Assembly: GCF_020023995.1 (NCBI RefSeq)
Contig: NZ_NRRD01000026.1
Location: 1 to 46,759 of the forward strand
Direction of reading: 5' to 3'
DNA from: Rhodobacter sp. TJ_12
Lineage (GTDB): Bacteria; Pseudomonadota; Alphaproteobacteria; Rhodobacterales; Rhodobacteraceae
Length of the DNA: 46,759 bases
Made by a program: the position numbers and the translations under genes. Of this stretch, positions 1 through 7,396 are shown piece after piece (within the stretch, counting starts at the first letter, position 1; every line of letters starts with the position of its first letter). The notes under the pieces were generated by a model, which was given only the letters and a program-made list of their open reading frames with translations, had not been told where the DNA came from and made no database searches.

Positions 1-46
1 GGGTCGGGAGCGGGGCAGGGCGTCGGGCCTGCATGTGGTCGAAAGG

Positions 47-66
47 GGGCGGCCGATGGGCCGCCC
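47..66 (-). repeat. Hairpin, distal copy of a tandem pair downstream of the polyol-binding protein gene
   Basis: GGGCGGCC and GGCCGCCC arms (47-54 and 59-66) enclose a 4-base loop. The same arms recur at 115-134. It lies downstream of the binding-protein gene on the minus strand, without a clear T tract. It is probably an mRNA-stabilising or attenuating structure rather than a full terminator, since permease genes would be expected further left. Confidence 0.5.
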
Positions 67-114
67 AAGGGGCCGTTACGCAGAAGATCGGGGCGCCGTC
101 TGCGCTTGGGGAAC

Positions 115-134
115 GGGCGGCCAAAGGGCCGCCC
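115..134 (-). repeat. Hairpin directly after the polyol-binding protein gene
   Basis: A perfect 8-bp stem (115-122 with 127-134) and 4-base loop sit ten bases beyond the stop codon of the minus-strand binding-protein gene. The arms are identical to those at 47-66. No T tract follows, so partial termination or 3'-end protection of the binding-protein mRNA is more likely than complete termination. Confidence 0.55.
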
Positions 135-143
135 GAGGTGCCA

Positions 144-1457
144 TTACTTGATGTAACCGGCTTTCTTCATTTCGCGCAGGGTCAGCGCTTGCGCGGCGGC
201 AAGGGCATCATCGGCGGAGGTGGTGCCCGCAAGCGCGGCCGAGAATTGCTGACCCACAGCGGTGCCGATGCCTTGGAATTCCGGGATCGCCACGAATTGC
301 ACGCCGACATAGGGCACCGGGTCCACTGTCGGGTTGGTCGGGTCCGCCGCGTTGATCGAGGCCAGCGTCATCGCCGCAAACGGCACTTTGGCATATTCGG
401 GGTTTTCATAAAGCGAGGTGCGCGTGCCCGGCGGCACATTCGCCCAGCCCTCTTTTTCCGCCACAAGCGCGGTGTAGTCTTTCGAGGTGGCCCATTCGAC
501 AAAGGTTTTCGCGGCGTCGGCCTTTTGGGTGCCCGCCGGAATGGCAAGGTTCCACGCCCAAAGCCAGTTGGCATGCTTTTCCACGCCCGCCTTGTTTGGC
601 GCCATGGCAAAGCCCACGCGGTCGGCCACGGTGCTGTCTTCGGGGTTGGTCACGAAAGAGGCGGCCACGGTCGCATCGATCCACATGCCGCAATGGCCCT
701 GCTGGAACAGCGCAAGGTTTTCGTTGAAGCCGTTGTTCGAGGCGCCGGGCGGGCCATAGGCGTTCATCATCTCAAGATAGTCGGTCAGCGTTTCTTTCCA
801 CGCGGCACCGTCAAATTGCGGGGTCCAGTCCATATCGAACCAGCGCGCGCCATAGCTGTTGGCCATCGCGCTCAGGAAGGCCGCGTTTTCGCCCCAGCCC
901 GCTTTGCCGCGCAGGCAAATGCCGTAAATTTCGTTGTCACGGTCGGTCATGGCGGCGGCGGCGGCTTTGACATCGTCCCAAGTGGGCATGTCGGGCATGG
1001 TCATCCCGGCCGCTTCCATCAGATCGGTGCGATACATGATCATCGAGCTTTCGCCGTAGAACGGCGCGGCATACAGCTTGCCATCCACCGTCAGACCACC
1101 GCGGATCGCGGGCAAAAGGTCGTCGACATCATAGGCGGCATCGAATTCAAGCGGCAAAAGCCAGCCCTGCTTGCCCCAGATCGGCGCCTCATAGGTGCCG
1201 ATAGTCATCACGTCATATTGCCCGCCCTTGGTGGCAATATCGGTCGTAACCTTCTGACGCAGAACGTTTTCTTCCATTGTCACCCAATCGACTTTGATAT
1301 CGGGGTGCTGGGCGTAGAAATCGTCCATCAAGCCTTGCATGCGGATCATGTCGCCGTTGTTGACGGTGGCGACGGTGATGGTGGTCTCGGCCAGCGCCGT
1401 GGTGGCAAGCGCTGACAGAGCACAGGCGCCCATCAGCGCCCGGATCGTGGTGTTCAT
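144..1457 (-). CDS. smoE: Sorbitol/mannitol-type ABC transporter substrate-binding protein (SmoE-like)
   Basis: This 437-residue periplasmic binding protein of the extracellular solute-binding family 1 would deliver a polyol to an inner-membrane ABC permease. The N-terminus is a Sec signal peptide with a hydrophobic core and an ALAE-type cleavage site near residue 24. The mature protein starts with a TTITVATVNNGD-like strand and carries the TIGTYEAPIWGKQGWLLPL segment typical of the sorbitol/mannitol group. The start at 1457 was chosen over the upstream in-frame ATG at 1490 because GGAGGAG lies just before it and the signal peptide begins there. It is third in a minus-strand run after a HAD phosphatase and a SorC-type regulator, matching polyol operons of Rhodobacter. 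The exact sugar is inferred from family and context. Confidence 0.85.
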   Translation of the reverse strand: MNTTIRALMGACALSALATTALAETTITVATVNNGDMIRMQGLMDDFYAQHPDIKVDWVTMEENVLRQKVTTDIATKGGQYDVMTIGTYEAPIWGKQGWLLPLEFDAAYDVDDLLPAIRGGLTVDGKLYAAPFYGESSMIMYRTDLMEAAGMTMPDMPTWDDVKAAAAAMTDRDNEIYGICLRGKAGWGENAAFLSAMANSYGARWFDMDWTPQFDGAAWKETLTDYLEMMNAYGPPGASNNGFNENLALFQQGHCGMWIDATVAASFVTNPEDSTVADRVGFAMAPNKAGVEKHANWLWAWNLAIPAGTQKADAAKTFVEWATSKDYTALVAEKEGWANVPPGTRTSLYENPEYAKVPFAAMTLASINAADPTNPTVDPVPYVGVQFVAIPEFQGIGTAVGQQFSAALAGTTSADDALAAAQALTLREMKKAGYIK

Positions 1458-1567
1458 GGTTCTCCTCCCAGAGTTTGAGCAAATGCCCAACCAGTGAGTA
1501 AATGTTCATCGACGGGCGGCGCTCTGTCAATCGTGAAAATTCAGGCTAGGACAAAGAAGGTTTACGA

Positions 1568-1585
1568 TTTGTTAACATTCACAAA
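1568..1585. promoter_or_regulatory. Candidate operator between regulator and polyol-binding protein genes
   Basis: TTTGT and ACAAA half-sites (1568-1572 and 1581-1585) flank an 8-base spacer that includes GTTAAC. The 203-base gap between the regulator stop (1661) and the binding-protein start (1457) is AT-rich compared with its surroundings. This is a natural site for autoregulated control by the SorC-type regulator. The assignment is inference; no consensus was available for comparison. Confidence 0.4.
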
Positions 1586-1660
1586 TGACGTGTTAATGGC
1601 GCCGCTGGCGCGGCACCGTGCTGGTGCGGCATCCGTGATCTGGGTCGGTTGCGTGTGGGG

Positions 1661-2605
1661 TTAGCCCAAAAGCGCGCGGGCGGTCGATTCGTCGGTGACC
1701 AGCCCGTTGATCAGCCGCCCCGTCAGCGCGGCGCGCATCGCGGCCAGTTTCGATTTGCCCGCTGCAATGCCGATCACCGGCTTGTCGCGCCCGGCGGGAA
1801 TACGGAATGATCCGATCAGCCGGGTGGTGGGCGTGTCGATATAGCGGCCCTGGGCATCGATCGCGCCACCGACAATTTCCCCCACCGCGCCCGCCGCCAG
1901 CAATTCATCCAATTGCGCGCGGGTGATGAAGCCATCTTTGTAAAGCGGCGCATCATCATTGATCTGGCCAATGCCGACAAAGGTCACATCCGCCTGGTCG
2001 GCCAGTTGCATCACCGCCTGCACCGGGCGCAGTGCATTGAACAGGGCGCGTTCGGCCACGGTATCGGTGATGACGGGCACCAGCATTGGGTAATGCGGCA
2101 GTTGCAGCTTGTCGGCCATGCGCATGATGACATCGTAAAAGCTGGCCGAGCCATCGGGGGCGATGTTGGAAATCAGCGATACGATCCGGTGTTGCGCATG
2201 CGGGGTGCGCATCACCTCGGCCGCCATCGCCGACAGCGCGCGCCCGGTGCCAAAGGCAATCACCAGCGGGTCGCTTTGCGCCAGATACCGTTCGAGCACC
2301 TGCGCGGCGGCGGGGGCGGTCGCCGTCGCGGTATCCATCCCCTCGGGCAGGGCGGGCACGACACGCGCCAGATGCAGATCGAACCGTTTGGCCAGCGCCG
2401 CTTCCAGATCGAGACAGGCGGAAATCTTGTGTTCCAGCCGCACATGCACCAGCCCATCGGCCATGGCGCGCGCCACCAGCCGTTGCGCGCGCTGGCGCGA
2501 TACGCCCAGCTCGGTGGCGACCTGATCTTGGGTCAGCCCGCCAACATAATAAAGCCAGCCTGCGCGGGCGGCCTCGTCTTGCGGGGTGGGGTCGGGGTCA
2601 GCCAT
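1661..2605 (-). CDS. smoC: SorC/DeoR-family sugar-binding transcriptional regulator (SmoC-like)
   Basis: This 314-residue cytoplasmic regulator has an N-terminal helix-turn-helix at about residues 20-48 (LTQDQVATELGVSRQRAQRL). The rest is a SorC-type sugar-phosphate-binding domain, with the segments VIAFGTGRALSAMA and VTFVGIGQINDDAP. Proteins of this family sense a phosphorylated sugar or polyol and control the adjacent uptake operon. It starts 10 bases after the upstream HAD gene ends, so the two are co-transcribed. The ribosome-binding site is weak, so translation may be coupled. The target is probably the operon it sits in, including the AT-rich region at 1458-1660. The name is by analogy with the Rhodobacter sorbitol operon. 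Confidence 0.82.
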   Translation of the reverse strand: MADPDPTPQDEAARAGWLYYVGGLTQDQVATELGVSRQRAQRLVARAMADGLVHVRLEHKISACLDLEAALAKRFDLHLARVVPALPEGMDTATATAPAAAQVLERYLAQSDPLVIAFGTGRALSAMAAEVMRTPHAQHRIVSLISNIAPDGSASFYDVIMRMADKLQLPHYPMLVPVITDTVAERALFNALRPVQAVMQLADQADVTFVGIGQINDDAPLYKDGFITRAQLDELLAAGAVGEIVGGAIDAQGRYIDTPTTRLIGSFRIPAGRDKPVIGIAAGKSKLAAMRAALTGRLINGLVTDESTARALLG

Positions 2606-2615
2606 GCTTTGATCT

Positions 2616-3287
2616 TTAGGATGCGGGACGCAAGGCCCCGTCTAGCAGGGTCTCGAAGGCATTGAAATCGGCAAAGCTGAGCGCGGGCGTGGCATCGGGT
2701 GGTGGCGTCAGGTCTTGGCCCAACAGGTGGCTGCCGCCGGTAAAGCGCCAGACCGCCATGCCTGCGGCCAGCCCCGCGCGAATGCCATTGAGGCTGTCTT
2801 CGATCACCAGACAGCGCGCCGGATCGGCCCCCATTTCGCGCGCGGCCAGATAGAACAGATCGGGCGCGGGCTTGCCGTTTTGCACTTGGCTGGCAGTGTA
2901 AAGCCTTGGCCCAACGCGGTCCGCCAGCCCGGCGATCTCCAAAGAGCGTTCGGCGCGGGGGCGCGACGATGAGGTGGCCACGCACCACGGCAGGGCGATC
3001 CGGTCCAAAAGCGCCACGACGCCGGGCATCACCTGCATATCGCGTTCAAAGGCGGACAGAAGCCGGGCGCGATAGTTGGGCTCGAAATCCTCGGGCAGGT
3101 CGATCCCAAATTCGGCCCGCACCTGTTTGAGCACCGTGGGATAGGCGCGGCCCAGAAAATGGCGCGCCACATAATCCAGATCGATTTCGACGCCATGCAG
3201 CGCAAGCTCCGCAATCAGCATCTGCGCGGAAATGATCTCGCTGTCGATCAGCACCCCGTCACAGTCAAAGATGATCAGATCAAACAT
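2616..3287 (-). CDS. HAD-superfamily hydrolase, beta-phosphoglucomutase-like subgroup
   Basis: This 223-residue protein starts with the HAD nucleophile motif I, FDCDGVLID (Asp8, Asp10). It also has the S/T motif CVATSSSRPR near residue 107, a lysine in the GKPAPDLF segment and the acidic motif IEDSLNGI. The alpha-helical cap between motif I and motif II fits the phosphoglucomutase/sugar-phosphatase subclass. It is likely a cytoplasmic phosphatase acting on a sugar or polyol phosphate. It is first in the minus-strand polyol operon, with GGAGG directly upstream of the ATG. The substrate cannot be read from sequence. Confidence 0.85.
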   Translation of the reverse strand: MFDLIIFDCDGVLIDSEIISAQMLIAELALHGVEIDLDYVARHFLGRAYPTVLKQVRAEFGIDLPEDFEPNYRARLLSAFERDMQVMPGVVALLDRIALPWCVATSSSRPRAERSLEIAGLADRVGPRLYTASQVQNGKPAPDLFYLAAREMGADPARCLVIEDSLNGIRAGLAAGMAVWRFTGGSHLLGQDLTPPPDATPALSFADFNAFETLLDGALRPAS

Positions 3288-3349
3288 GGCGGCCTCCGAC
3301 CGCTAGCCTAACCGCAAGTGTGGTGCCGGAAAAGAGGGCGGATGATCGG

Positions 3350-3387
3350 GGTGATAATAATAAATCAACTAGACTTATATATTGACC
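3350..3387. promoter_or_regulatory. AT-rich divergent promoter region between the polyol and fructose operons
   Basis: The 174-base gap between the minus-strand HAD gene and plus-strand frcB contains an unusually AT-rich stretch (ATAATAATAAATC, then TTATATATTGACC). It must hold promoters for both operons. A TTGACC at 3382-3387 could serve as a -35 box for the rightward operon, but no good -10 box follows at 17 bases, so individual boxes are not assigned. Confidence 0.4.
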
Positions 3388-3461
3388 CGCGCCGCGACTC
3401 GCGGCAGTCTTTCCCCGACCCCTTGAGGAGGGGGTTTCGACTAACGGGAGGAGATACCGTG

Positions 3462-4478
3462 ATGATGCGCAAGATGGCCCTGTTGGGGGCGTCCGTTTTT
3501 GCTTTTTCGGCACTGGCCGGGGCGGCTTCGGCCGAGGTTTCGGCCTGCCTGATCACCAAGACCGACACGAACCCCTTTTTCGTCAAGATGAAGGAAGGCG
3601 CGGCGGCCAAGGCCGAAGAAATGGGCATCGCGCTTTCGACCTATGCGGGCAAGATCGATGGTGATGTTGAAACCCAGATCGCGGCGGTGGAAAGCTGCAT
3701 CGCGGGCGGGGCCAAGGGCATTTTGATCACGCCCTCCGACAGCCGCGCGCTGGCGCCGGTTGTGGGCAAGGCGCGCGAGGCCGGGGTTCTGGTGATCGCG
3801 CTGGATACGCCGTTTGAACCGGCCGATGCCGCCGATGCGACCTTTGCCACCGATAATTTCTTGGCGGGCGAGCTGATTGGCAAATGGGCCGCGGCCAAGA
3901 TGGGCGACACTTCGGAGGCGAAGATCGCGCTTTTGGATCTCAACCCCTCCGAAGTCTCGGTCGATTACCTGCGTGACCAAGGTTTCTTGCAAGGCTTTGG
4001 CGTTGATATCAAAGACCCCAAGGATATCGGCGATGAAGACGATCCGCGCATCGTCGGCAATGATGTGACCAATGGCAACGAGGAAGGCGGGCGCACCGCC
4101 ATGGAAAACCTGTTGCAAAAAGACAGTGGCGTGAATGTTGTCTACACGATCAACGAACCCGCCGCGGCGGGCGCTTATGAGGCGCTGAAGGCCGTGGGGC
4201 TGGAAGATCAGGCGATGATCGTGTCGGTCGATGGCGGCTGCCCGGGCGTGCAAAACGTGGCCGAGGGGGTGATCGGCGCAACCTCGATGCAATTCCCGCT
4301 GTTGATGGCCGCCAAAGGGGTCGAGGCGATTGCCGCCTATGCTGCCGATGGCACGATGCCGCAAAACACCGAAGGGCTCGATTTCTTCAACACCGGCGTG
4401 ACGCTGGTGACTGATGAGCCGGTCGAGGGCGTGCCCTCGATCACCTCGGAAGAAGCGCTGAGCCATTGCTGGGGCTGA
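3462..4478 (+). CDS. frcB: Fructose-type ABC transporter substrate-binding protein (FrcB-like)
   Basis: This 338-residue periplasmic binding protein belongs to the ribose/galactose-type family (Peripla_BP_4). A signal peptide ([20 protein letters not shown], cleavage near ASAE at residue 24) precedes a mature start [15 protein letters not shown]. Typical sugar-site landmarks follow: [19 protein letters not shown] and [10 protein letters not shown]. The ATG at 3462 lies 8 bases after GGGAGGAG; a GTG at 3459 is an alternative. The gene is followed by a hairpin and then permease and ATPase genes. The FrcB name comes from overall resemblance to the Sinorhizobium fructose system and from the single-domain ATPase; other monosaccharides remain possible. 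Confidence 0.85.
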   Translation: MMRKMALLGASVFAFSALAGAASAEVSACLITKTDTNPFFVKMKEGAAAKAEEMGIALSTYAGKIDGDVETQIAAVESCIAGGAKGILITPSDSRALAPVVGKAREAGVLVIALDTPFEPADAADATFATDNFLAGELIGKWAAAKMGDTSEAKIALLDLNPSEVSVDYLRDQGFLQGFGVDIKDPKDIGDEDDPRIVGNDVTNGNEEGGRTAMENLLQKDSGVNVVYTINEPAAAGAYEALKAVGLEDQAMIVSVDGGCPGVQNVAEGVIGATSMQFPLLMAAKGVEAIAAYAADGTMPQNTEGLDFFNTGVTLVTDEPVEGVPSITSEEALSHCWG

Positions 4479-4498
4479 TCTAGCCTTCCTTTCAAAGG

Positions 4499-4524
4499 GA
4501 GAGGCGGGCTGCCGCCTCTCTTTT
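4499..4524 (+). terminator. Attenuator-type terminator between frcB and frcC
   Basis: A 9-bp GC-rich stem (4499-4507 with 4512-4520, loop GCTG) is followed by TTTT. It sits between the binding-protein and permease genes of one operon. It probably causes partial termination, giving more binding protein than membrane components, as is usual for such operons. Confidence 0.7.
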
Positions 4525-4552
4525 CGCATCGGCGCTGGCACGGGAGGGCGGC

Positions 4553-5632
4553 ATGAACGAAACCGGAAGCACCCCGAAAGGGCAGGAGTTCGAGCATATG
4601 CTCGGCCAAAGCGACAGGCGGGTGGCGCAATTCGAAGACCTGCCGCGCGGCTTTGTCGAACGTCTACAGCACATCTTGCACGGCAATCCGACGCTGGTGC
4701 CGGTGATCGTGTTGGTGGCGGCGATCGTCGTTTTTGGCTTTGTCGCCGGAGAGCGGTTCTTTTCGCCCTTCAACCTGACACTGATCCTGCAACAGGTGTC
4801 GATCATCGGCATTCTGGCGGCGGCGCAATCGTTGATCGTGTTGACGGCGGGGATCGATCTGTCTGTCGCCGCGATCATGGTGCTGATGTCGGTGATCGCG
4901 GGCAATCTGGCAGTGTATATGGGGGTGCCCACCGGGCTGGCGTTGCTGGCGGCCTTTGCTGGCGGCGCGGGCGCGGGGCTGATGAACGGTTTTCTGGTCA
5001 CCAAGGTGAAGCTGCCGCCCTTCATCACCACCTTGGGCACATGGTCAATTTTCTTCGCGCTCAATCTGTGGCTGTCGGGGGCGCAATCGATCCGCAGCCA
5101 AGACATCGACAAGAACGCGCCGCTGCTCAAATTCTGGGGCGAGGGCTTTGCCTTCATGGGCGCGCGGGTCACCCATGGTTCGCTGCTGATGATCGCGGTC
5201 TTCTTGGTGCTTTGGTATATGCTCAACAAGACCGCTTGGGGCCGCCATGTCTATGCCGTGGGCGATGATAGGGAAGCCGCCGAATTGGCGGGCATTCAGG
5301 CCGACCGGGTTTTGCTGTCGGTCTACGGGCTTGCCGGTCTTGTCTGTGCGGTGGCGGCTTGGGCGGCAATTGGCCGGGTGGGCTCGATCTCGCCGCAATC
5401 GTTTTATGAGGGCAATCTGCAATCCATCACCGCTGTTGTGGTGGGGGGGATTTCGCTTTTCGGCGGGCGCGGCTCGATCCTTGGGGCGCTTTTCGGGGCG
5501 CTGATTGTGGGCGTGTTTCAATCGGGGCTGCGGCTCGCCAATGTCGATGTGCTTTGGCAGGTCTTTGCGATTGGCTGGCTGATCATCATCGCGGTGGCAA
5601 TCGATCAATGGATCCGGAAGGTGTCGAAATGA
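4553..5632 (+). CDS. frcC: Fructose-type ABC transporter permease (FrcC-like)
   Basis: This 359-residue inner-membrane permease of the ribose-type family (BPD_transp_2) has about nine hydrophobic segments after a hydrophilic N-terminus of about 40 residues. Family landmarks are LTAGIDLSVAAIM near residue 101, a GLMNGFLVTKVKLPPFITTLGT loop, and VVVGGISLFGGRGSILG in the C-terminal half. GGGAGGG precedes the ATG. Its TGA overlaps the ATG of the ATPase gene by four bases, indicating translational coupling. It would form the translocation channel with FrcA. Confidence 0.88.
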   Translation: MNETGSTPKGQEFEHMLGQSDRRVAQFEDLPRGFVERLQHILHGNPTLVPVIVLVAAIVVFGFVAGERFFSPFNLTLILQQVSIIGILAAAQSLIVLTAGIDLSVAAIMVLMSVIAGNLAVYMGVPTGLALLAAFAGGAGAGLMNGFLVTKVKLPPFITTLGTWSIFFALNLWLSGAQSIRSQDIDKNAPLLKFWGEGFAFMGARVTHGSLLMIAVFLVLWYMLNKTAWGRHVYAVGDDREAAELAGIQADRVLLSVYGLAGLVCAVAAWAAIGRVGSISPQSFYEGNLQSITAVVVGGISLFGGRGSILGALFGALIVGVFQSGLRLANVDVLWQVFAIGWLIIIAVAIDQWIRKVSK

Positions 5633-6408
5633 GCAGCGAACCCATTCTGGCGGCGCGTGGTCTGGTGAAACGCTATGGCAAGGTGACCGCGCTCGATCAT
5701 GCCGATTTCGAGCTTTATCCGGGTGAGATTTTGGCGGTGATTGGGGACAACGGGGCGGGCAAATCCACCCTGATCAAGGCGCTTTGCGGCGCGGTGCAGC
5801 CCGATGCCGGGGAAATCTTGCTGGATGGCAAGCCGGTCCATTTCGCCTCGCCGATGCAGGCGCAAGAGGCGGGCATTGCCACGGTTTATCAAACGCTCGC
5901 CCTGTCGCCCGCGCTGTCGATTGTCGACAATATGTTCATGGGGCGTGAAATCCGCAAACCCGGCCTTGTGGGCTCGGTCTTTCGGGCGCTGGATCGCGCC
6001 GCAATGCGGGAGTTCGCGCGCGAAAAGCTTAGTGAACTTGGCTTGATGACGATCCAGAACATCGATCAGACGGTGGAAACGCTCTCGGGCGGGCAGCGCC
6101 AAGGCGTGGCGGTGGCCCGCGCGGCGGCTTTTGGCTCCAAGGTGATCATTCTGGATGAGCCCACCGCCGCGCTTGGCGTCAAGGAAAGCCGCCGGGTGCT
6201 GGAACTGATCTTGGATGTGAAGGCGCGCGGCATTCCGATCATTCTGATTTCGCACAACATGCCCCATGTGTTCGAAGTGGCCGACCGCATCCATGTGCAC
6301 CGTCTTGGGCGGCGCCTGTGCGTGATCGACCCGAAAACGCATACGATGTCCGATGCCGTCGCCTATATGACGGGCGCCAAAGCGCCCGAAGGCATGGAGG
6401 CTGCCTGA
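5629..6408 (+). CDS. frcA: Fructose-type ABC transporter ATP-binding protein (FrcA-like)
   Basis: This 259-residue ATPase has a Walker A GDNGAGKST (about residues 40-48), signature LSGGQRQGVAVARA and Walker B VIILDEPTAALG, with the switch histidine in ILISHNMP. It carries one nucleotide-binding domain, unlike RbsA-type proteins with two, which matches FrcA. The start was taken at the ATGA overlap with the permease stop rather than at the upstream in-frame ATG. It is the last gene of the operon, followed by a strong terminator. It powers monosaccharide import. Confidence 0.88.
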   Translation: MSSEPILAARGLVKRYGKVTALDHADFELYPGEILAVIGDNGAGKSTLIKALCGAVQPDAGEILLDGKPVHFASPMQAQEAGIATVYQTLALSPALSIVDNMFMGREIRKPGLVGSVFRALDRAAMREFAREKLSELGLMTIQNIDQTVETLSGGQRQGVAVARAAAFGSKVIILDEPTAALGVKESRRVLELILDVKARGIPIILISHNMPHVFEVADRIHVHRLGRRLCVIDPKTHTMSDAVAYMTGAKAPEGMEAA

Positions 6409-6458
6409 CAAAGCATCAAACCCGCCGCGCCCCACTCACGGATCATGCGCGAAGGGTG

Positions 6459-6490
6459 AGGCCCGGGGTCGCCCCCGGGCCTTTGGTCTT
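6459..6490 (+). terminator. Rho-independent terminator of the frc operon
   Basis: A perfect 10-bp stem (6459-6468 with 6473-6482, loop TCGC) is followed by the T-rich TTGGTCTT. It lies 50 bases after the frcA stop and before the separately initiated FAH-family gene. Confidence 0.75.
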
Positions 6491-6553
6491 GCCCGATCCC
6501 CCGCTGCCGGGTCAATGTAGCGCGATAGGGCCGCTATTGGCCGGGAGGGGAAA

Positions 6554-7396
6554 ATGAAACTGGTTCGTTACGGCGAAAAAGGCTTTGAAAAACCGGGGAT
6601 TTTGCACAGCGATGGCACTTTGCGCGACCTCAGCCGCGTGGTGCGCGACATCGATGGGGCGGCGCTGTCCGAGGCGGGGCTGTCACGGCTCAACTGGGTC
6701 GATGCGGGGATGCTGCCGATCGTGCCCGAAGGCGGGCGGCTGGGCGCGCCGGTGGCCAATGTCGGCAAGCTGATCGCCATCGGGCTCAATTACGCCGATC
6801 ACGCCGCAGAGGCGGGGATGCAGGTGCCGCCCGAGCCGGTGGTCTTCATGAAGGCGACCACGGCGATTTCCGGCCCCGATGATCCGATTGAATTGCCGCG
6901 TGGATCGACCAAGCTGGATTGGGAGGTGGAACTGGCCTTTGTGATCGGCACGCGGGCGAAATATGTGCCGCTGGACAGCGCGATGGAACATGTCGCGGGC
7001 TATATGATCTGCAACGATGTGTCCGAGCGCAGCTTTCAGGCCGAACGCGCGGGCCAATGGGTCAAGGGCAAAAGCCATGACAGTTTCGCGCCGCTGGGGC
7101 CGTGGCTGGTCACAAAGGATGAGATCAAGGACCCGCAAAGCCTTGATCTTTGGTTGGATGTAAACGGGCATCGCCGCCAAAAGGGCAACACCTCGACCAT
7201 GGTCTATGGCGTCGCTTATCTGGTGCATTACCTGAGCCAGTTCATGACGCTGGAACCGGGCGATGTGGTCACCACCGGCACGCCCCCCGGCGTGGGTATG
7301 GGCATGGACCCGCCGCAATTCCTGTGGGAAGGCGATACGCTTGATCTGGGCATCGACGGGCTTGGCGTTCAGCATCAGCGGGTGGTGGTGGTATGA
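6554..7396 (+). CDS. Fumarylacetoacetate hydrolase (FAH)-family protein
   Basis: This 280-residue cytoplasmic enzyme has the FAH fold at about residues 70-280. The metal-binding ExE pair is in DWEVELAF (Glu124, Glu126), with IGLNYADHAAEAG upstream and TTGTPPGVG near the C-terminus. The family includes diketo-acid hydrolases of sugar-acid degradation and ureidoglycolate lyase-like enzymes. The N-terminal MKLVRYGEKGFEKPG form is common among L-fuconate/L-rhamnonate pathway members. GGGAGGGGAAA precedes the ATG. It overlaps the downstream aldehyde dehydrogenase by four bases, so the two probably act in one pathway. The substrate is not determined. Confidence 0.85.
   Translation: MKLVRYGEKGFEKPGILHSDGTLRDLSRVVRDIDGAALSEAGLSRLNWVDAGMLPIVPEGGRLGAPVANVGKLIAIGLNYADHAAEAGMQVPPEPVVFMKATTAISGPDDPIELPRGSTKLDWEVELAFVIGTRAKYVPLDSAMEHVAGYMICNDVSERSFQAERAGQWVKGKSHDSFAPLGPWLVTKDEIKDPQSLDLWLDVNGHRRQKGNTSTMVYGVAYLVHYLSQFMTLEPGDVVTTGTPPGVGMGMDPPQFLWEGDTLDLGIDGLGVQHQRVVVV

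Noticed and set aside
33-1415. 460-codon plus-strand open frame at the left end
   Set aside because: It is antisense to the polyol-binding protein gene, whose signal peptide, ribosome-binding site and family motifs are clear.
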